Assembly (NCBI GenBank): GCA_013816225.1
Contig: JACDEQ010000146.1
Coordinates: 1 to 5,769, forward strand
Direction: 5' to 3'
Length of the DNA: 5,769 nucleotides
Origin: Armatimonadota bacterium
GTDB lineage: Bacteria; Armatimonadota; Fimbriimonadia; Fimbriimonadales; ATM1
Shown piece by piece: positions 1-5,596 of this stretch. Below the pieces are notes generated by a model. It had not been told where the DNA came from. It ran no database searches and was given only the letters and a program-made list of their open reading frames with translations. The position numbers were made by a program, and so were the translations under genes. How positions within the stretch are numbered: position 1 is the first letter of the stretch; the number at the start of each line of letters is the position of its first letter.

Positions 1-338
1 TTCCTCTCCTCTTTTGATAGGCCGACCGTCTTGGCCATCAGCTCCACGTTCCCGCGGGCAGTCAGGTGTGGAAAGATCCCACCCTCCTGGATGACGTATC
101 CCATCTTCCTCCGCGCTTTCATCACCAGCGCGTGGCTGGAAAACAGGTTTGCTCCTTCGAACTCCACGGTGCCCTCGTCGGGCCAGATGAGGCCGTTCAG
201 AATCCGCAAGAGCGTCGACTTGCCGCACCCGCTCGGCCCGATGAGAACCGTGATGGTGCCCGCCGGAACGGACAGGCCGATCGGCCCCAGCGTGAAACCG
301 GAAAGCAGCCGCTTTACGACGTTGGTGAGTTCAAGCAT
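1..338 (-). CDS. ABC transporter ATP-binding subunit, osmoprotectant/quaternary-amine type (3' part outside window)
   Basis: This is the cytoplasmic ATPase that powers an ABC transporter; only the first 112 residues are in the window. Visible are a Walker A motif GPSGCGKST (residues 34-42) and a Q-loop in the stretch GYVIQEGGIFPHLTARGNVE (80-99, Gln84). The signature loop, Walker B and switch His lie beyond the left edge. The 'GYVIQ..G.FPH.T' wording is typical of the OpuCA/ProV-like osmoprotectant importers, the group that also contains the EgtV ATPase of the EgtUV ergothioneine importer (family knowledge). The ATG overlaps the last 8 bases of egtB (ATGCTTGA), so the gene is probably translationally coupled to it. 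From this context I infer a substrate such as ergothioneine, hercynine or another betaine, but the permease and binding protein are not visible. Another ABC role of the same ATPase clade remains possible. Confidence 0.88.
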   Translation of the reverse strand, partial: MLELTNVVKRLLSGFTLGPIGLSVPAGTITVLIGPSGCGKSTLLRILNGLIWPDEGTVEFEGANLFSSHALVMKARRKMGYVIQEGGIFPHLTARGNVELMAKTVGLSKEER

Positions 339-1569
339 CCGCCGCGAGCCTCATTCCTAAAAGACCTTGGCGGTAAGTCGGCACGTACCAATTCCGAAAA
401 GTGCAGCGCAGAATCTCGGCTTGTGACGCCCACGATCCCCCTCGGAGCACGCGATGCCCGCCGTCCATGTGCTCGAAGGAATAGCCGTCGTAGGGATATG
501 GGACGAACCCGGAATAAGGCGCGAACGGGGTCGAAGTCCACTCCCACACCTGGCCCGCCATGTCGTGTATTCCGTCCGGTGTGGCCCCTGCAGGGTGCCC
601 TCCCGCGCTACTAACTCCCCACTTCGATAAGCCAAAGTTTGCCCGTTCTTGCGTCGGCTCCTCGTCTCCCCAAGGATAGCGCCTCTGGCCGCCCGATGCC
701 GCGAACTCCCATTCGGCCTCCGTTGGCAAGCGCATGCCTTTCCATCGAGCGAATGCATCGGCCTCGAACCAACTCAGGCTCGCCACCGGCTCGTGCGGCG
801 CGATCATCCGAAAGCCCACAGGTGACCGGTATGCCCGACTACCACTCAGTTGCTCCCAATACTCCGGGGCCTCCGCCCCTTCGCTCTCGCGCCAAGACCA
901 TCCTTCGGGAGTCCACAGCTCGGGCCGGCTGTAGCCGCCTCCGTCCATAAACTCCATGTAATCCGCCACGGTCACGGGGTACTTACCGAGCAGGAACGGT
1001 CCCACGGCCAACTCGTGCTGCATTTTCTCGTTATCGTAGGCATGCAAGGCGTCCGTTCCCATGCGAAACGTTCCGCCCGTTAAGCGCACCATTTCAAAGG
1101 CGATCGCGCGGCCTTGCGCTGAGCGAACCTTGCTGCCGGCGGGCCGCATAAGCTGGAGGAGTTCCACGATCGTCTCCTGGTGCTGATGCTCGTGCTGGAG
1201 AGCAAACCGGAAGCAATAATCGTTCTCGCACAGCGGGCCCGAGCCCCCGGCCGCAAGGCACGCCAGAACTCGTGACCGAATCCCTGCAAGCCAATCGAGA
1301 GTCTCCTCGCGGCTTGGCAGATTCACCCGGTTGCCCTTCGGGTTTTCGGGAACGTTCGCGAAGATAAAAGATAAATCGGGACACTCCGGCTTCAAACCGA
1401 AAGCCCGTTCGAGAATCCAATACTCCTCGACCATCCCCACGTGCCCCAGGTGCCAACCGAGAGGGCTATAGAAGGGGTGCACTGACCTTGTCAGGCTCTC
1501 TTCCGGCGCCATCGCCGCCAGTTCGGTCGTCCGCGCACGCGTTTGCCGCATCCGTTCGGCAAGGGTCAT
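331..1569 (-). CDS. egtB: EgtB: ergothioneine biosynthesis sulfoxide synthase (non-haem iron)
   Basis: EgtB uses iron and O2 to join hercynine to a thiol (cysteine or gamma-glutamylcysteine), giving the sulfoxide precursor of ergothioneine. Residue numbers refer to the 412-residue form. An N-terminal DinB_2-like helical domain holds WHLGH (His40) and HEHQH (His126, His130), matching the three iron-ligand histidines of the family. A C-terminal formylglycine-generating-enzyme/sulfatase-modifying domain follows (about 160-408), with GGTFRMG, RLPTEAEWEFAA, YPWGDE, DMAGQVWEW and RVLRGGSW. Tyr363 in 'PYDGYS' fits the catalytic tyrosine of mycobacterial EgtB. I chose the ATG at 1569 because it forms an ATGA overlap with the egtD stop; an ATG 39 bases upstream has no ribosome site. 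The length is normal for the family. In the RNW motif near the C-terminus, Tyr replaces the Asp and Arg expected in gamma-glutamylcysteine-using enzymes, so the thiol donor is uncertain. Confidence 0.95.
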   Translation of the reverse strand: MTLAERMRQTRARTTELAAMAPEESLTRSVHPFYSPLGWHLGHVGMVEEYWILERAFGLKPECPDLSFIFANVPENPKGNRVNLPSREETLDWLAGIRSRVLACLAAGGSGPLCENDYCFRFALQHEHQHQETIVELLQLMRPAGSKVRSAQGRAIAFEMVRLTGGTFRMGTDALHAYDNEKMQHELAVGPFLLGKYPVTVADYMEFMDGGGYSRPELWTPEGWSWRESEGAEAPEYWEQLSGSRAYRSPVGFRMIAPHEPVASLSWFEADAFARWKGMRLPTEAEWEFAASGGQRRYPWGDEEPTQERANFGLSKWGVSSAGGHPAGATPDGIHDMAGQVWEWTSTPFAPYSGFVPYPYDGYSFEHMDGGHRVLRGGSWASQAEILRCTFRNWYVPTYRQGLLGMRLAADA

Positions 1570-2546
1570 CCGCCGTTCGCCAGCCTGAGCAGGTGCACGT
1601 CGAACCATTCATTTTTGTTCGTCCAAGACCGATCGACCCGCAGGTCGACCGAGGCGGCAAGAGCCGCGAACTGGGGCCGCGAGTACTTCGCGCACTCCTC
1701 TGTTTGAATGGATTCGCCTTGCTTGAATCCGAAACTCCTCCCTAAAACGTCCACGGTCTGCTTCCCCGCGCTCACCAAGTGCATCTCGATTCTGCCCTTC
1801 TCGGGTCTGAATCGAGCGCGGTGGACGAACATTTCGATATCGAAATTGCCCCCGAGCTCGCGATTGATTCGCGCGAGAATATTCCTATTGAAGGCCTCGG
1901 TGATGCCGTTTTCGTCGTTGTAAGCCGCCTCGATGATCGCCGGATCCTTGAGCCGATCTATACCCACGAGGAGGGCGTCGTCCGAGTCCATAATCGAGCT
2001 GAGACGGCACAGAAGGTCGCCGGCTTCGCCAGGAGAGGAATTGCCGATATTCGAGCCCATAAAAAGGAAGAGCCGCGGCCCATCGCTTGCCGGCAAGAGA
2101 TCGAAGGCGTCACCGTATTCCGCGGCGATGGCATCCATTTCCAGATTGGGATAGTCGGCCAGGAGGGCCTTAGCCGAGTCCTCCAGATACTCCTGAGAAA
2201 TATCCACATTGGTGAAATGCAACCGGCTTTGACGTCGCAGGATGGCATCGATAAGTAGCCGTGTCTTGATGGAGTTGCCCCCGCCAAGTTCAACTACCGA
2301 TAAACCTTCGCCCATCTCGCCCACGATTTCGTCTGCGCTCTCGGCTAAGATTTCACGCTCGGTACGGGTGAGGTAGTAGCTCGGCTCCTGAGAAATCTTC
2401 TCGAAGAGCCGCGAGCCTTCGAGGTCGTAGAAAAATCGGCACGGCAACGTCTTCGGCGCCCTATCCAGGCCCGCAATCACTGCTTCGGCGAACCTTTCTT
2501 CGCCATTCGTGACGATAACCCGCAGCCGATCCACCTGTTGCTCCAT
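1566..2546 (-). CDS. egtD: EgtD: L-histidine N-alpha-methyltransferase
   Basis: EgtD transfers three methyl groups from S-adenosylmethionine to the alpha-amine of histidine, giving hercynine, the first step of ergothioneine synthesis in the cytoplasm. The 326 residues match the family length. Visible are the N-terminal block PKTLPCRFFYDLEGSRLFEK (31-50, Tyr40), the SAM-binding VELGGGNSIKTRLL (85-98), an acidic 'NVDIS' (113-117), GSNIGN (164-169), AAYND (207-211), RIEMHLVS (252-259) and GESIQTEECAKY (277-288). Tyr40, Asn169, Tyr209, Met255 and Glu283 align by motif with histidine-binding residues described for the mycobacterial enzyme; Cys285 stands where that enzyme has a serine. The ATG at 2546 is preceded by AAGGA with a 7-base spacer. 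It is the first gene of the egtD-egtB-ABC overlap chain. Confidence 0.96.
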   Translation of the reverse strand: MEQQVDRLRVIVTNGEERFAEAVIAGLDRAPKTLPCRFFYDLEGSRLFEKISQEPSYYLTRTEREILAESADEIVGEMGEGLSVVELGGGNSIKTRLLIDAILRRQSRLHFTNVDISQEYLEDSAKALLADYPNLEMDAIAAEYGDAFDLLPASDGPRLFLFMGSNIGNSSPGEAGDLLCRLSSIMDSDDALLVGIDRLKDPAIIEAAYNDENGITEAFNRNILARINRELGGNFDIEMFVHRARFRPEKGRIEMHLVSAGKQTVDVLGRSFGFKQGESIQTEECAKYSRPQFAALAASVDLRVDRSWTNKNEWFDVHLLRLANGG

Positions 2547-2553
2547 AAGCTCG

Positions 2554-2558
2554 TCCTT
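2554..2558 (-). promoter_or_regulatory. Ribosome binding site of egtD
   Basis: On the minus strand AAGGA lies 7 bases before the ATG of egtD and fixes that start. It is the only strong ribosome site in the egtD-egtB-ABC chain. egtB and the ABC gene have only weak GGCGG stretches before starts that overlap the previous gene, which fits translational coupling. Confidence 0.7.
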
Positions 2559-2585
2559 ACTACGTTCGTCCGCGCAAAGGGCATT

Positions 2586-2602
2586 CCCTTCGCCGCGAAG
2601 GG
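2586..2602. terminator. Hairpin between propeller gene and egtD; possible terminator
   Basis: CCCTTCG, a 3-base loop CCG, then CGAAGGG form a perfect 7-bp stem 3 bases beyond the stop codon of the propeller gene. On the plus strand the stem is followed by TTTT, as in an intrinsic terminator. On the minus strand, the direction of the flanking genes, it is followed by AATGCCC and has no T-run. It may attenuate, stabilise an mRNA end, or block antisense transcription. Its place exactly between two genes supports a function; the direction is unclear. Confidence 0.4.
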
Positions 2603-2604
2603 TT

Positions 2605-3897
2605 TTACTGGTTCAGGCCGCTTCGGGTGTTTACGAAGATGTCGCGAACGCCGTTCGTGTCGTTAGGCACGAGCCCTGTGAAATCTGACCAAAACACCAC
2701 AAAAACTCCGTCCCTGCTGATGTTCGGTCTTACGCCACCGGTCAGCTCGAGTTCTTGCACGCCGCCGTTCTTGACCGAAGCAATGAAGTTTCGCCCGGAG
2801 TTCCGGTCGTGGAGGAAAACGTCGCCACGATTGTTCTCGTCCCTCGAAACCAGGTTCGTTGCGCTGGAAGAAAAGACGACGTATCGCCCACTACCGCTGA
2901 TGTCGACATCGTTGCTAAAGCCGTTTGCCTCGACACCACCGAACGTGTTGACGCGGGTGGTCGAGCCTGCGGTCGCGTCGCGAACGATGATGTCCGGCAA
3001 ACCGTTCGTGTCTCCGGGCACCATATCGGTTGCCTCACATTCGAACACGACTACTTGCCCATTATCGTTGATTGCGCATTCGCGACAATCGCCGTTTCCT
3101 TGAGCGCCGCTCTGATTCAGCGACATGCAGGTCGTCTTGCCCGACGTTCGATCCTTCACGAAGATGTCATACGCGAAGTTAGTGTCGGGGGTGAACAAAT
3201 TGTTCGCGCCTGACACGAAAGCGACGAACCTGCCGTCGGCGCTGATATCCGAAAACGCGCTGTGGAAGTTGGCCTGGATTCCCGCCGTGGACGTTGAAAC
3301 GAGCGTGGTCGTTCCGAGCTGTCGATCCCGCACGAAGACATCGTGAACTTCGTTAGAGTCGCCTGTAACGAGGTTGCTCGCCAAGGACGTGAAGGTGACA
3401 AAGCGCCCGGCACCATCGATAGCGGGGAAATAGCTGGCGCCGTTGCCTCTGGTCTCGGCGGAGGACACCGAGACGATTTCCGTGGTGCCGTTTTGCACGT
3501 CGCGCACGAAGACGTCGTCTTCGCCATTAATATCCCCCAAAACGAGATTGTTCGCAGGGCTATGGAAGGCCACGAAACGCCCGTCTCCGCTGATCGCCGC
3601 TGAGGTGCAGTGCGCAGTCGGCGGGCTGCCGTTAGCGGTTAGCGAAGCGCGGACCGTCGTATTCGTCTGGCGATCGTGTCGATACACGTCGAAGAAGTCG
3701 GAGCTGTCTGCCGGCGCTAGGTTCGTCGCCTTGGTTTGAAATACCACGAAACGTCCATCTGCGCTGATGGCCGAGTACTCGCTGTGCCCGTTGCTCTGGC
3801 CGCCGCCCGTCGTGACGGAAACGCGCGTCGTCGTGATGACGCCACAGCCTGCTGAACTAAGAATGCAAATGCCGACCGCTGCGCGAACGATATCCAT
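2605..3897 (-). CDS. Seven-repeat PD40/TolB-like beta-propeller protein, probably exported
   Basis: The function is not known; the fold can be read from the sequence. Seven repeats begin at residues 44, 102, 160, 218, 276, 333 and 393, with a period of 57-60. Each runs 'IS.DGRFV.F.S.A.NL...D.N...D.FVRD...G.T', as in the PD40 (WD40-like) repeats of TolB. Seven copies would close a seven-bladed propeller filling almost the whole 430 residues. Each blade carries an Asp/Asn-rich stretch such as GDTNGLPDI, which could bind Ca2+ (inference). The N-terminus MDIVRAAVGICILSSAGC is short and hydrophobic and ends in a weak lipobox-like SAGC (Cys18), so export or lipid anchoring is likely but not certain. 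AAGGAGG lies 4 bases before the ATG. egtD starts 58 bases downstream on the same strand, with a hairpin between, so co-transcription is uncertain. No tol/pal neighbours are seen, so it should not be called tolB. Confidence 0.85.
   Translation of the reverse strand: MDIVRAAVGICILSSAGCGVITTTRVSVTTGGGQSNGHSEYSAISADGRFVVFQTKATNLAPADSSDFFDVYRHDRQTNTTVRASLTANGSPPTAHCTSAAISGDGRFVAFHSPANNLVLGDINGEDDVFVRDVQNGTTEIVSVSSAETRGNGASYFPAIDGAGRFVTFTSLASNLVTGDSNEVHDVFVRDRQLGTTTLVSTSTAGIQANFHSAFSDISADGRFVAFVSGANNLFTPDTNFAYDIFVKDRTSGKTTCMSLNQSGAQGNGDCRECAINDNGQVVVFECEATDMVPGDTNGLPDIIVRDATAGSTTRVNTFGGVEANGFSNDVDISGSGRYVVFSSSATNLVSRDENNRGDVFLHDRNSGRNFIASVKNGGVQELELTGGVRPNISRDGVFVVFWSDFTGLVPNDTNGVRDIFVNTRSGLNQ
2721..3768 (-). 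repeat. Degenerate tandem repeat, period about 174 bp, coding propeller blades
   Basis: Seven in-frame units start on the minus strand at about 3768, 3594, 3420, 3246, 3072, 2901 and 2721. They share the coded words 'ISxDGRFVxF' and 'DVFVRD'. At the DNA level they have diverged, so this is an old internal duplication and not a recent expansion. Confidence 0.8.
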
Positions 3898-3901
3898 GAT
3901 G

Positions 3902-3908
3902 CCTCCTT
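3902..3908 (-). promoter_or_regulatory. Ribosome binding site of the propeller gene
   Basis: AAGGAGG on the minus strand ends 4 bases before the ATG at 3897. A second GGAGG lies directly upstream (3909-3913), giving a long purine-rich site. It supports the chosen start and suggests efficient translation. Confidence 0.7.
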
Positions 3909-3929
3909 CCTCCGGCTAAACCCGGTAGT

Positions 3930-4226
3930 TCATAGTACACGAGCAATTCTGCCTGGCGAAGCGGCGGTAGGGCTTTTGGCCCACTTATGGACCAGTTTGT
4001 GTTCGAATATCGACAAGGCTGAGGCGTCGTAAAACGGCAAATGGCCGTTGAGAAAGCTGGCGTCAGTCTTCCTCAGGCGCTTCATTTCCGAAATTCTCCA
4101 GCCTTTGGTCCCAATGAGGAGAAACGGTTCTATCGCCGGCCCTCTTGATGTCGACACCGACAGGTTCGAGGTGAAATCATGTGCGCGTGCCGCCCCGGGC
4201 CAATATTCCGTTCGGTATCCGCGCAC
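3930..4226 (-). other. Open frame of doubtful status downstream of the decayed gene
   Basis: A frame of up to 98 codons starts with GTG; an internal ATG at 4085 would give 51 residues. It overlaps the end of the decayed gene in another frame. The part 'FLLIGTKGWRISEMKRL' and onward looks protein-like, but I recognise no family and see only a weak GGAG before the ATG. It may be the 3' remnant of the decayed gene after a further frameshift, a fragment of another gene, or chance. Apart from this frame, 3918-4130 shows nothing I can support. Confidence 0.2.
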
Positions 4227-4499
4227 CAGGCGTCCTTGGCCTCTTGAATCTGAAACACGATCCGTGAATTCGCTGGAGAACTCCGGGATTGCACGTATCC
4301 TGCCGACTTGACCTCTATTCTCTTCCCCTTATAAACGAAGTCCCATGCGCCCACTCTTGGCGAACCGTGCCCAGACAGTCCAGTCCCTTGCCTACGATGA
4401 ATTCGGCGAGCAATGGGCGTACGGTAATGCAGCGTAAATCGGAATAAGCCAGGCCAAAAAGCGATCAAGGGATGCTCCACCTGAATAATTTACTGCCAT
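4130..4499 (-). pseudogene. Frameshifted remnant of a conserved hypothetical protein ('IEVKSAGYVQS' family)
   Basis: Pieces of one protein can be read in order across three frames. Frame A, from an ATG at 4499, gives 'SLDRFLAWL'. Frame B gives 'FRFTLHYRTP'. Frame C, from about 4422, gives VRPLLAEFIVGKGLDCLG and then VRQEW. Frame B resumes with AWDFVYKGKRIEVKSAGYVQ, IVFQIQEAKDAWCADTERN and GRHAH. I recall an uncharacterised protein family with this order (LLAEFIVG, EWxAxD, IEVKSAxYxQSW, AWDADT, RxADVYVF). The EVKS core resembles the E-x-K part of PD-(D/E)XK nuclease folds, but a nuclease role is only inference. At least three indels and stops in every frame mean no intact product. The neighbouring genes are undamaged, so general sequencing error is unlikely. 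The 3' boundary is uncertain. Confidence 0.7.
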
Positions 4500-4535
4500 G
4501 TGCTCGAGCAACACGTTCAGTCGAGGCTAGTGCGG

Positions 4536-4541
4536 TACAAT
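4536..4541 (+). promoter_or_regulatory. Probable -10 box of the tRNA-Ala gene
   Basis: TACAAT lies 14 bases before the first base of the mature tRNA and matches the TATAAT consensus in 5 of 6 positions. No good -35 box is found at 16-18 bases; GTTCAG at 4515-4520 is the nearest weak candidate. The 5' leader would be only a few bases long. Confidence 0.45.
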
Positions 4542-4555
4542 TTGCGCCGAGCCGT

Positions 4556-4631
4556 GGGGGTATAGCTCAGCTGGGAGAGCGCTTCAATGGCATTGAAGAG
4601 GCCGTCGGTTCGAATCCGTCTACCTCCACCA
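4556..4631 (+). tRNA. tRNA-Ala, anticodon GGC
   Basis: A full 76-base cloverleaf: acceptor GGGGGTA pairing with TACCTCC, D-arm GCTC/GAGC, anticodon stem CTTCA/TGAAG with loop ATGGCAT (anticodon GGC, reading GCC and GCU), T-loop TTCGAAT, discriminator A and an encoded CCA end (4629-4631). The third acceptor pair is G3:U70, the classical alanine identity element. One oddity is the T-stem GTCGG/CCGTC, which has a U-U mismatch at the second pair (50:64). It stands alone, between the decayed gene and the DUF937 gene. I see no clear terminator after it. Confidence 0.96.
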
Positions 4632-4672
4632 GGCCTCGACCGACGACTGGCGACGAAGCCCATCTTGCGCCG

Positions 4673-5470
4673 CTACTTCGGCTTGTCACCGAGGACGGTC
4701 TTCCCGCCAGATCCCTTCTTGGCGTTTGCCCCAGGTATCGGCGGGAGAATCTTGTCCCTTTCCGCGTCGGTCTGGAGCGCAGCAGGATCGGGTTTCTGGT
4801 GGCCGCCGGCAGTCGGTGCGGCTGCGTCGGGATCGCGGGTCAGAACATAGCCCAGGACACCCAAACCGACAAGTCCGGCCAGGATCGGCACGAGCCAGTT
4901 CGTACCGCCCGGTGCCGGTGGGATAGTATCGACAACGTAATCATCCCTTACCGCGGCCACCATCGGCGACTCGTTCTCGCTGTCGAGTCCGAGAAGTGAG
5001 CCAACACCTGCGGGAAGCGCAGCCACGATCGAATTTCGGTTATCGTCGAGCATCGAAGTCAAACCGGGAAGAGGCATTCCTTCGTTCTGTACTCGGTTGC
5101 CGAAGAACTTCATGACCAGGGCACCGACGAGCGACAGTATCCCGCCCGTAGAGGCCTTCTTGATCCCTGAGGACTTAGCCAATATTCCGCTTACCGCGCC
5201 GGACTTGTCGCCGAAAACTGCCTTTAAGAAGCCGCTCGAAGTCTTTGCCTGCTGAGCCTCGTCGCCTGACATGACGGCAGGGCTCTTGAACATCTCGAAA
5301 ATCCCGAGCAAGTCGGCCCCGCCAGACCTGCCCACCAACCCGCCGAGAACGGCCGGGATGGCGCCGTCGAACGCCTTGGATACTCCACCTTCGGGCTCGG
5401 CAAATGCCGAAGACGCCTCGCCCACCATGTCCGGCGTTAACATTCGCTTCAAAGTCTCGATCAAGTTCAA
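4673..5470 (-). CDS. DUF937 domain protein with one C-terminal membrane segment
   Basis: The cellular role is unknown. Residues 1 to about 165 resemble DUF937: 'NLIETLKRMLTPDMVGEASS' at the start, then AIPAVLGGLVG, GGILSLVGALVMKFFG and an Ala/Gly-rich 'SIVAALPAGVGSLLG'. One membrane segment follows, WLVPILAGLVGLGVLGYVL (about 192-210), then a Pro/Lys-rich polar tail ending in KTVLGDKPK. Many DUF937 proteins carry an OmpA-like domain after this segment; none is present here. I chose a TTG start at 5470 because GGAGG lies 6 bases upstream and the family usually begins M-N-L-I. The ATG 36 bases further up has no ribosome site and would add a basic 12-residue leader. The product is then 265 residues. 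The gene is divergent from pstS and shares a 126-base upstream region with it. Confidence 0.82.
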   Translation of the reverse strand: MNLIETLKRMLTPDMVGEASSAFAEPEGGVSKAFDGAIPAVLGGLVGRSGGADLLGIFEMFKSPAVMSGDEAQQAKTSSGFLKAVFGDKSGAVSGILAKSSGIKKASTGGILSLVGALVMKFFGNRVQNEGMPLPGLTSMLDDNRNSIVAALPAGVGSLLGLDSENESPMVAAVRDDYVVDTIPPAPGGTNWLVPILAGLVGLGVLGYVLTRDPDAAAPTAGGHQKPDPAALQTDAERDKILPPIPGANAKKGSGGKTVLGDKPK

Positions 5471-5476
5471 CTTCGT

Positions 5477-5481
5477 CCTCC
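5477..5481 (-). promoter_or_regulatory. Ribosome binding site deciding the TTG start of the DUF937 gene
   Basis: GGAGG on the minus strand with a 6-base spacer (ACGAAG) before TTG at 5470. The only in-frame ATG further upstream (5506) has no purine-rich site, so this motif moves the start 12 codons inward. Confidence 0.7.
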
Positions 5482-5532
5482 GATTAGGGCCGCGTGCCGG
5501 CGCCATAAGTTGAAACGGTACCCCGAAGTCGC

Positions 5533-5560
5533 ATAATGCGAGTGTTATCCAGGCGGTAAA
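5533..5560 (-). promoter_or_regulatory. Possible sigma-70-type promoter of the DUF937 gene
   Basis: On the minus strand TTTACC (5555-5560) and CATTAT (5533-5538), 16 bases apart, each match the consensus in 4 of 6 positions. They would place a transcript start about 55 bases before the TTG codon. The -10 lies within a small palindrome, CGCAT-A-ATGCG (5530-5540), which could be an operator. The evidence is weak. Confidence 0.28.
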
Positions 5561-5565
5561 AGTCC

Positions 5566-5583
5566 CTTAATCTTTTCTTAACA
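5566..5583 (+). promoter_or_regulatory. PHO-box-like direct repeat upstream of pstS
   Basis: CTTAATC (5566-5572) and CTTAACA (5577-5583) are direct repeats exactly 11 bp apart. This is the geometry of PhoB/PhoP sites (7-8 bp units every 11 bp), and the words resemble the CTTAAC-type units known in other phyla. The site lies 13 bases before the pstS ATG, which fits phosphate-starvation control. The position is rather close to the start codon: a -10-like GATAAT (5587-5592) would leave almost no leader. Confidence 0.45.
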
Positions 5584-5596
5584 GTGGATAATCAGC

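Noticed and set aside
66..614. Plus-strand open frame of 182 codons
   Set aside because: It is antisense to the ABC ATPase start and the egtB end, shows no recognisable motif, and arises from the GC-rich third positions of the real genes.
1567..1608. Upstream ATG of egtB at 1608, adding 13 residues
   Set aside because: It has no ribosome site and lies deep in egtD. The ATG at 1569 makes an ATGA overlap and begins where homologues begin.
1779..2258. Plus-strand open frame of 159 codons
   Set aside because: It lies wholly antisense to the well-supported egtD and its translation has no family resemblance.
2721..3768. Regular spacing of similar words taken as a possible CRISPR or satellite array
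   Set aside because: The period (about 174 bp) and the in-frame protein motif show that these are coding repeats of a propeller.
4520..4640. 8-bp inverted repeat GTCGAGGC / GCCTCGAC flanking the tRNA gene
   Set aside because: The left arm lies upstream of the likely -10 box and so would not be in the transcript. A match of this length within about 120 bases can occur by chance, and no integrase or attachment site is seen.
4650..4685. Imperfect stem AAGCC...GGCTT after the tRNA as a terminator
   Set aside because: The stem is short and bulged with a long loop, it overlaps the DUF937 stop codon, and no T-run follows.
4472..4999. Plus-strand open frame of 175 codons
   Set aside because: It reads straight through the tRNA-Ala gene and the DUF937 gene on the other strand, so it cannot be a normal protein gene.
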